A stretch of 64,000 nt of DNA from positions 63,628 through 127,627 of the forward strand of contig MU129090.1 in the NCBI GenBank assembly GCA_014904985.1, read 5' to 3'. The position numbers and the translations under genes are program-made. Every line of letters begins with the position of its first letter. Position 1 is the stretch's first letter. The notes beneath the pieces were generated by a model. The model was not told where the DNA came from, searched no databases, and saw nothing but the letters and a program-made list of their open reading frames with translations. Shown here in pieces: positions 56,451 through 64,000 of this stretch. The stretch is from Hydnum rufescens UP504 (lineage: Eukaryota > Basidiomycota > Agaricomycetes > Cantharellales > Hydnaceae).

Positions 56451-57560
56451 ATGGTTGATACTTATTGTAACCGGTGGGACAGGGACATTCATATCTGGGA
56501 TTGTTCATCCCTAGATCAAATAGTGGCAGGTGTGCTTATCTGCTGTAGCGATCATGCGGTGGATTTTACTAGGCCGAGCAATGGATTAGGGTGCATTACC
56601 CAGGAATATTTGACATATCATATTCTCTACTTGTGGCTCTGTAATCTCTTAACCATTCAGCCTCGAATGGTGTCTTCTGGCCGGGGGGGAGGTTTGGTAT
56701 CTGGTGCCTGCTACAGAACCCTTGCCTGGGAAACCCCCCATTGGAGATGAATCACATCCAATATGGCCTTCAGATCAATGCGTAAAGAGTGGTCATTATG
56801 GGCTCAAATTGTGTGCGTGTAGTATTACTGGACAGCAAATATTGGGTGACAGGACATGGACTCTATACAGTCATCCATCTACACCCTGGAGGGTTTCCGG
56901 TTTTCACAAAGAATCCGGAGATCATAATTAAGACCTATCTTCCACGGAACAGGGCACCCAGTCGAGCAAGCAGCTCCAGTGGAAGCCCTGACTCTCCTTC
57001 AAGCTCTGTTGCTCGCAGAGTAACATTCTTTTTCAGGTTGTTTGCAATTTGATCTTACTTCATCCTTGAACAGAACCACAGTTTTTGATGTGATGTTTGG
57101 CAATGCGATGGTCATTGTCACATCTCTGGAACGATCCCTGGGTGGGCTGTGGATACTTCAAACAAGATTACCCACATCAGCTACACTGGTTTTCAGGCAG
57201 CTCATATCCTCCCCCTTGCTTTTGCTCACAGAGATGAGGTATATTGATTCCCCATTTAACTTATTCCATTTTGGAGTGTCTCACTCTCTTTTGATTCAGG
57301 ATCGAGCACCTGATGGGGAAACACACTTTGAGTCCTTCTGGGCATGTTGGCCACCTGAAGCCAAGATCACTGCACAAAATGCTCACACTATCACAAATGG
57401 TCCTGCAAATGGGATTCTTTTATGCGTGGACCTCCATCTCTTCTTTGATGCTTATGAATTCGCACTGCTGGTTCCATTAGTGAGTTAACTTTTGACAGAT
57501 GGGCAACATATCCATCAACTCTCCTGCAGGATGACAATCCCATTCCTAGCCCTCCTCGGG
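56451..57560 (+). CDS. HNH_2-type nuclease-domain protein, possibly decayed
   Basis: ATG at 56451 opens MVDTYCNRWDRDIHIWDCSS. After unresolved introns come a Ser-rich linker (RAPSRASSSSGSPDSPSSSV), then the core: YTGFQAAHILPLAFAHRDE (about 57185-57240) with the HNH-type AAHILP histidine, an intron of about 60 bases, then NGPANGILLCVDLHLFFDAY (about 57400-57450), which gives the N-G-I-L-L-x-x-D-L-H-x-x-F-D motif of HNH_2 proteins. Metal-dependent DNA cleavage is the known activity of the fold, but the role of the mushroom members is unknown. The frame changes several times around 56540-57180, which may be introns or decay. The region after about 57480 lacks the usual C-terminal block. Confidence 0.55.
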
Positions 57561-58861
57561 TGATATGATTTAATAGGTCTGCGGCACCTCTATTCTCTTC
57601 TGAGGGCCTGAGGGGGGGCCTTGGCAACTGCTCCCTCTGAGGCCATTATCACCACATTCACTAGAGCCAGCTAATTACCAGCCAACATCTGCAATAGATC
57701 ACATCAATGAGGATCTGTTTTGACAACATCTACTGTATTGTATCAGACTTCGCGTTGCAGGAGAGGGATATGTACCAGATCGGAAACACCTATTCTGATT
57801 CCATTGTATATCATGTATTTCCCTTTGTTGTCTGTTGATCCTGTACATTTCATGTGAAAATGGTGCTGTATGAATTCCCATCTCTGATTATGTGAGGAGA
57901 GCTGAGCTGAATGATCCTACCTGTGTGAAACAAAGGTGATGATCTGGTCATGGGGGCATGTGGTTAGAAGTGGATTCTGGGGGGAAAAGCTGGAGGATTC
58001 AGCATGGTGGATTCCCAAGGGGTGCTGAGAACACCACAGAAATTCTCTAGGGGTTGGTCCCTTCATCACTGAGATCAGACATGAGAGAGCTGAAACACTA
58101 TAATACAAATAACCACAGGGTTGAAAACAAAAATTGTGATGGGCCTATGCTGCTCTCCATCAGTGACAGAACACACTGCCAGCCAACTATATGAAATCCA
58201 AACCTCATTTTGTAATTAAGGTGGGGGTGGGGTCAGGGTTAGGGTGTAATAACATGGTCCTTAACTTCAAGGGGCCACGGTATTTGTTGTTATTAGACAA
58301 GGTGGATTTGAGAGACCTGTGCAGCACAGTCAGCCACAAATGTAGTCTAGTTAGATATTATGAGCCTTGCATTTATATAGTCTAACTAGAGGTTTTGATG
58401 CTGGGGCCCCTGGGGCTTCTGGGGGTGATTTTGGACCCTGCCTCCCACCTTAGAGTGCAGCAGGGGAGCTGGAAAATATAGTATTGGGGGGGGATCAAAT
58501 AACTGTGTCAGCAGAGGCAGATGGATATCTTTGGGTGGGGATATCTGGTTGGTGCCTTGAATGGGTTATACAGGCTTATTGGTAATTGGGATTGTTTATT
58601 TATTACTGTTTGTTCTCATTATTACACATAATTATTCATTTATTATTATTATTATACTATAATACATGTATTATTGTTATGAGTTGTACTTGTAACCTCA
58701 TACATAAGCACATCACATGACCTTGTGGCCTTGCTACATAAGCACCACACATCCACCTCCACCTTCCTTAATAATCTCCTTACCAATCCTCCCTTGATCT
58801 TAGTATATAAGTAGCTACTGCATGTACTCTAGCTCCTTAGAAGATTGAGAATATATGTCTC
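57561..58861. other. Region without a supportable gene
   Basis: Mostly low-complexity and AT-rich sequence, with a TTATTATTA tract at about 58620-58680. A short AGGGTTAGGGTG stretch lies at about 58238. No gene or transposon domain is recognised. Confidence 0.4.
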
Positions 58862-59836
58862 TGTAACAAAGTGCATCCTGGATGCAGGAAGGCACTCATT
58901 GTTGTACTTGGACAAAGCAAGTCAACAGGGGAGGGAGTAGGATAAGGGAGAATAGGAGGAGGAAGGGTAATCACACTCCCCTCAGCACTAGCTTTGGACA
59001 GAGGAGCTGGACACAGAGCTAAGCACTGGCTTTGCTCTGAGCCCAGGGGAAAAGGTTGAAAGGGAAGGGAGGTCATAATGAAAGGTAGTAAAGTAGTGAC
59101 TGGCCAAGTGGCACAGTCACTACCTAAGGAGAGGAGGTGGGGTCAATAAGAGGAAGGGGATGTCCTGCTTACTGCTTTCCCTGCTAGAGTCCAAAGGTGT
59201 TGTTCCAGAGCCAGGGAAAGTCCTAGTAGTTAATGGCCAGTAGATAAGCCAGCCAGATATCCAGATAGAAAGGACAGAGACAGAGACAGAGATATAGTGT
59301 ATTATGTAATTAATTTAGGACTCAAAAGTCATGTGTATATGGCAGATTCCACAGAATCAAATAGTTAACCTTTGCCCAGATCTTCATCACCTAGTGAGAA
59401 ACCATGAAACCCTTGTCTCTGCTGCTTCTATCTGCCTATCTGGCTGGCTTATCTAGTGGCCATTAACTACTAGGACTTTCCCTGGCTCTGGGACAACACC
59501 ACTGGACTCTAGCAGGGAAAGCAGTAAGCAGGATCACCCCTTCCTCTTACTGACCCCACCTCCTCTCCTTAGGTAGTGGCTGTGCCACTTGGCCAGTCAC
59601 TACTTCTTTATGCCTTTCACCATGACTCCCCTTCCCTTGCAACCTTTTCCCCTGGGCTCAGAGCAAAGCCAGTGCTTAGCTCTGTGTCCAGCTCCTCTGT
59701 CCAAAGCTAGAGCTGAGGGCAGTGTGATTACCCTTTCTCCTCTTATTCTCCCTTATCCTGCTCCCTCCCCTGTCAACTCCACTTTGTCCAAGTACAACAA
59801 CAAGTGCCCTCCTGAATCAGGAGGCACTTTGTTACA
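58862..59836. repeat. Fold-back inverted repeat, arms of about 425 bases
   Basis: The left arm, about 58862-59290, starts TGTAACAAAGTGC. The right arm, about 59413-59836, is its imperfect reverse complement, ending in GCACTTTGTTACA. The spacer is about 120 bases. Substitutions and small indels are scattered over the arms. It could be a fold-back transposon, two inverted solo repeats, or one LTR-like sequence duplicated in inverse order. There is no coding content. Confidence 0.8.
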
Positions 59837-60511
59837 CTATATTACAGTGCCCCCCATTTTGGACTCCAAAAGTCTCAACTGAGCACCAGGCATAAGGGAG
59901 GTGGATAAAGCAGAAAGAATGTGGGGTTTTTAGAAAAAGAAAGGGAAGGATAGGATTCAATGAGAGTTTATAATCCAGGGCTAAACTTTGGAATTTTAAA
60001 ACAAAGATCTTCACCTTTCAATGAGGGAACAAAGAAAAGAAGGGAAACAGAGGGGCAAGGAAGAGGGGAAGAACAGGGGGAGAGTTGTGGCCTTATCCAA
60101 ATGTCTTCAAGCCTCTAAGATCCTTGTAAACCATCATCAGGGAATCCAACTGCTGAATGAGAGCCTCCAGAGCTGTCAAAGCTAACAAAGCACTACAAAT
60201 GTCTTACCTTAATATTGAGGCTTTGGAGCATGGATTTGACTCCAATGCTTTGTATCTTTACTTGGTTTGAGCATCTTTGTTTGCTTTGGTGCTACTTTGT
60301 TGGCTCTCCCATTTCTCTAGAATACTTTTTTTCCCAGCAAGTGGAACAAAGGAATCAAAATTTTATCTGTAGCTATGTTGTACAATCAATCATGCTTCCT
60401 TAAAACTCTCTTTCCTTTCCAAGCTGACCCTGATGCCAGCTTATAGCCTAGGGATCTGCTAAGAGTCCTGACATGTAAGTAAATCTCAATAAACCAGAAT
60501 GAAATCAAAAC
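59837..60511. other. Region without a supportable gene
   Basis: A+G-rich sequence at 59910-60070, then short frames only. Nothing is recognised. Confidence 0.4.
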
Positions 60512-63026
60512 TCATGACATGGCATTGCTGAGCGTTGTACTGATTTCAAGCCATTCTTCTGGGTGATGAGCACTCCAGCTCTTGATCCAATTGAGGTGTC
60601 CCTCATAATATTCCCAATAAATTTCAGCTGAGAACTCTATATCTTTCTCAATGCCATCTGCCCAGCTTTTGAGAGTGTTCTGTATCTGTATTAAGTCACA
60701 CCATGGGACCTGTGAATCAAAAGAAAGACAGATGTAGGATCAAACTCACAGCAGTTAGAGCAAATGCAACAGTCTCTGCAGGCATAGGCATGAATGCCAG
60801 CATTAGGGAGAACATTGCAACCTTGTTTTTTTGGTTTTTCCTACCAAGTCTAAAAAATGTTTGAATTACTTGAAGAATACAGGGGTGATGGAGTGCATTT
60901 GAATGTGTACCCTAATCAAATATAGTGTCAGCAAACCTTGACTTTGTGAGTCCTATCTCAACTCACCACTTCTGCATCATAGATTTGAAAAGAAAAATTC
61001 TGGTCCTTGAGCACTGCATGCATGATAGCTGCAATTTCATCCAACACATCTTCATTGTCATCGGAAGCTGAGTGGGGGAAATTGTATAGTGCGGGGACAC
61101 AGTTCTGGGCTGTATTCTTGAAACGTCCCTGGAAATTTGAGGCAGTGTTTAAGGCCTAGGTATTATACATCAAAGGTGTTGATTTTGTTCAGAGATGAGA
61201 ATAAGAATCAAACACACATACTGTGAAAATCATGGGGGAAGTGGTCTCGAATGGTTCAATATCATGTGTCTCAAATGCTGTGTCAAAGGCCCTCATGATA
61301 TAGCTATGCAATTGGAGGTGGCTACCAAATATGTCCCCAGTCAGCAACAAAACATGGAAATTGAGTATTGCTGATTGAATGATGATCCAATAATGCTGGT
61401 CAGGGAGTTTTCTCCAATATCCCTGGTGGGACATGCTTGAGTCACTGGCACTTGAGGCTTTTGGCTCAAGGTAATCCACCTTACTGACAGGTGAAGATGA
61501 CCTGTTATGAGCCTGAGAGACTGAGCATGAGATGGGTGGCACAGATCTAGCAAGCAAGGTTGTAGCACTGGTGTGATACTTCCTAGCCTGCATGGCACAG
61601 ATTAGTGAGGTTAGGGAGTTACCATAATATGCTGTTACTTGAGACTTACAGGGCCCAGGGGCAGCAATCCATCATGCAAAGATATCACATCATCATATGG
61701 TGTTGAGGAATGTGAGGACAAGAATGGCTGTAGCTGATATTCCTAGAGAAACCATGGGAATTACATTATTAAATCATCCAAATATGAAGGAGGGAATGCG
61801 AGGTTCCAGAACTTCTGATACAAAGAATAGATATCATACCTGCTTTGGCCTTTTCGTAGTGGGATGCATGCTTGTTGGCTCATTCATGCCAAGGGACTGG
61901 AAATCTTCAAGAGTACATTTCTGATTTGAGGGGAGTGTGTTGGTTCTTTGTAGGAGTTGGAGTGCTGGGGACATTTGATGAGGTGGGCTACCAACAAGAT
62001 CATTGGACTGAACATCATGGGCTGGGTCAGACTTTAAATATGTATATCAGCACTAGTGGCTTTGAAAATGTTAAGAAAATATAACAAAACCATCTTTGAT
62101 GCCTTAGGAGGAATTCCACAGGCTGAATGACTGAATTCAATGATTTCTGTGGGGCCATGAAGCTGCTTGTTCTTCTTTAGCATTTCACAGTGTTGTGCTA
62201 GGGCCTCATCTTCTTTAGCATGCTGTGCTTTAATCTGTGCTTCTTCTTGATCAATGACATCTTCTCCATTGTCACTGTCATCATCACTATTGCTGATATT
62301 GTCCACAGTTGGGCTACTATCACCATTAGCATGGTTCCTTGGCTTGGCGGATTTACCACTGGTGTTCTGGTCTTGTATGCTAGCATCACTGTTGGCACTG
62401 TTCTCTGATTCTGGACCATTGCTAGTTAACTGGACTTGGATGATGGATAAGCATGCAGGGATTGAGTGCATACCAGTATCTGGCTTGGGGCCATAGTCAT
62501 CATCACCATTAAGCTCTGTTGCTTTTTTCTGACCATGCTACAATGAAGGATGGAAATATTAGGTAGAAAAAAAATAAGTGACTGAAAGTTGCCTTGCCTT
62601 ATTAGTAGGAGGTGGACTAGGAATGCCAAGTGGATTAGGGAAGAGCCCCAGGTCCTCAAGGAGAGCCTTGTTTCACTGTATATTCCTCTCATGTAACAGC
62701 TTGTACTCAGTGAGACCTGACTCAGCATTGATAGGTTTGTCAGTCATAGAAGTTGAGACTGTAGTCTTTGCCACCTTTGACTTTGTGGACTTGAAGCCAA
62801 CGTCACCTTGATTTGTGATGGGGGCCCAGATAGCATGATGAGCCTTTTTGGGAAGAGCAGCAGCCTTTGCTGTGGGGCAACATTTGTGAGGGCTTCTAAC
62901 TACCACCTCACTAGTAGGGGAGCTAGCATGGGATGGAGTCATGCCAGCAGTCGAGGGGGGGCTGACATGAGGGAGTTGAACAGAGGCTGAAAAAATCTGA
63001 GAAAATTCTACTGAAAAAAAAATCAC
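60512..63026 (-). pseudogene. DUF6532-type protein gene with an internal stop
   Basis: The product resembles the DUF6532 proteins that are expanded in mushrooms; their function is unknown. The C-terminus is clear: VPWCDLIQIQNTLKSWADGI, FSAEIYWEYYEGHL and AHHPEEWLEISTTL, stop at 60512. Before it come LKDQNFSFQIYDAEVV and FKNTAQNCVPALYNF across introns at about 60708-60965 and 61130-61220, then RKLPDQHYWIIIQSAILNFH. The N-terminal half is Ser/Asp-rich with a coiled part (EEAQIKAQHAKEDEALAQHC). The segment SGLTEYKLLHERNIQ is followed by TGA (62673-62675), and the same frame then continues naturally (NKALLEDLGLFPNPLGIPSP). This points to a nonsense mutation in a decaying copy, though I cannot exclude an assembly error. 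The start is unsure. Confidence 0.6.
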
Positions 63027-63149
63027 ACCACATCACTGATTTTGGCACTTCCAACCTGCTGTAAACAAAATAAAACTGTTGTCTTTGGCTGCAAATACTA
63101 TGCCCCATGTTGAGTGTACCACTCACCTGGATCCTAATGTCAACCTTCA

Positions 63150-64000
63150 GTGTTGTCCATATTGTCAAATGATACTATGAGAGGTCTAAACACTCACATC
63201 ATCAAAACTTCTGCCTGCCAGCAGGCCTGTAATCATTCTTCCACTGTGTCTAATGATGGGAGTAAGAACCAGCAAGCCTATGAGCAGTCAGACAACACAC
63301 TGGAAGACTTGATAGAGGCCATGCGACCTGCTGGTGATTATGATCTAGATGTTGATGGATGAGGCTCTAGTCATCCATCTGGTATAGGCAGGCCTCAAAA
63401 TGAAGATGATGTACCAGTACCACTCAATCCCTGGGATGGTGATTTCATTATCAAAAGGATCACAGGGGCTGCACAGATGTACAATAGGTCAGGCCAGCCA
63501 CAAACAAAATGGGAACAGATGAAGGCAGCCAAGAACCCCAACCAGCCATCTTACCCATGGGAATCCCCAGAAGAATTTGAGCTAGTGGACTGGCTAGCAT
63601 CATCTGGGTGTTGCAGGTGAAAATCAACAAATTCCTCGCATTGGCATGGGTGAGAATATATTATTGCCAAACAGTCACGCCAGTCATTCACCTTTTTGAG
63701 TCATCTTGGAACAGACACAGCATAGTCCTTTGTCCTTTCGTACTGCCAAATCTATGTATGAATGCATTGAGAAGTACATGCCAAAGGCTCCTGGGTGGAA
63801 GAGCAAAACCATCATCCTAGATGATGCACTGACAGAGCCACAGACATTCCTCTATCGAGACCCTGTGGAATTGGCAGACTTTCTTTTTGGTAATCCAACA
63901 TTCTGAGATTCAATGCTTTACAAGCCAATCAGAGTTTTTGAAGCTGATGGTAAAACTCGAATTTACCATGAGATGATATCAGGGAACTGTGGAATGAAAT
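63150..64000 (+). pseudogene. Plavaka-type transposase, broken and cut by the window edge
   Basis: The frames 63608-64000 encode a stretch typical of Plavaka (CACTA-related) transposases in Agaricomycetes: NPWDGDFIIKR and YPWESPEEFELVDWLASSG upstream, then MYECIEKYMPKAPGWKSKTI, EPQTFLYRDPVELADFLFGN and, after a TGA (63904-63906), YKPIRVFEADGKTRIYHEMI up to the edge. A stop at 63361-63363 (after DVDG) and frame changes near 63610-63690 show that it is decayed. The catalytic core would lie beyond this window. Confidence 0.7.

Overview
The window looks like a piece of a basidiomycete (Agaricomycete-type mushroom) nuclear genome. The reasons are genes cut by many short GT-AG introns of about 45-85 bases, a Zn2Cys6 regulator and an HSPA12-type Hsp70 of fungal type, DUF6532-like and HNH-type genes that are common in mushrooms, and a Plavaka-type transposon remnant at the right edge. 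I worked from the sequence alone, so exon borders are reasoned by eye and no database was searched.

Left part, about 0.7-36.7 kb, is ordinary single-copy gene space: a Zn2Cys6 transcription factor (738-2978, +), a C2H2-type zinc-finger protein (4989-6320, -), a Ser/Pro-rich conserved fungal protein (8760-10108, -), a large chromodomain/coiled-coil protein (14414-18668, +), autophagy protein ATG13 (20100-23253, -), a small TATA-box gene (24862-25277, +), a SART3/Prp24-type U6 snRNP recycling factor (29348-34071, +) and a NYN-domain putative RNase (34363-36653, -). A nested pair of small inverted-repeat elements sits at 7550-8508, and 10.1-14.4 kb has no gene I can support.

Middle part, about 37-43.2 kb, holds a divergent Hsp70-like gene, an unrecognised multi-exon gene and an HNH-type gene whose metal-finger signature is not evident.

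Right part, from 43.2 kb, is transposon territory. Two head-to-tail copies of one DNA transposon (43245-47813 and 47816-56229) share a single TA target dinucleotide. Each encodes a Ulp1-like C48 cysteine protease followed by a DDE_1-type transposase with DD37D spacing. Copy 2 is split by a 3.8-kb hAT-like element (51222-55024) with a perfect 8-bp target duplication. That element's interior is a giant inverted array of about nine 270-320-bp units, each with two hairpins, mirrored around a central palindrome. Both transposase copies carry stop codons, many explicable as CGA to TGA changes. An HNH gene (56451-57560), a 1-kb fold-back repeat (58862-59836), a broken DUF6532-type gene (60512-63026, -) and a broken Plavaka transposase (63150 to the edge) follow.

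Several conserved genes (ATG13, the SART3/Prp24-type gene, the NYN gene) show single-base frame breaks, two next to runs of G. This suggests assembly indels more than true pseudogenes.
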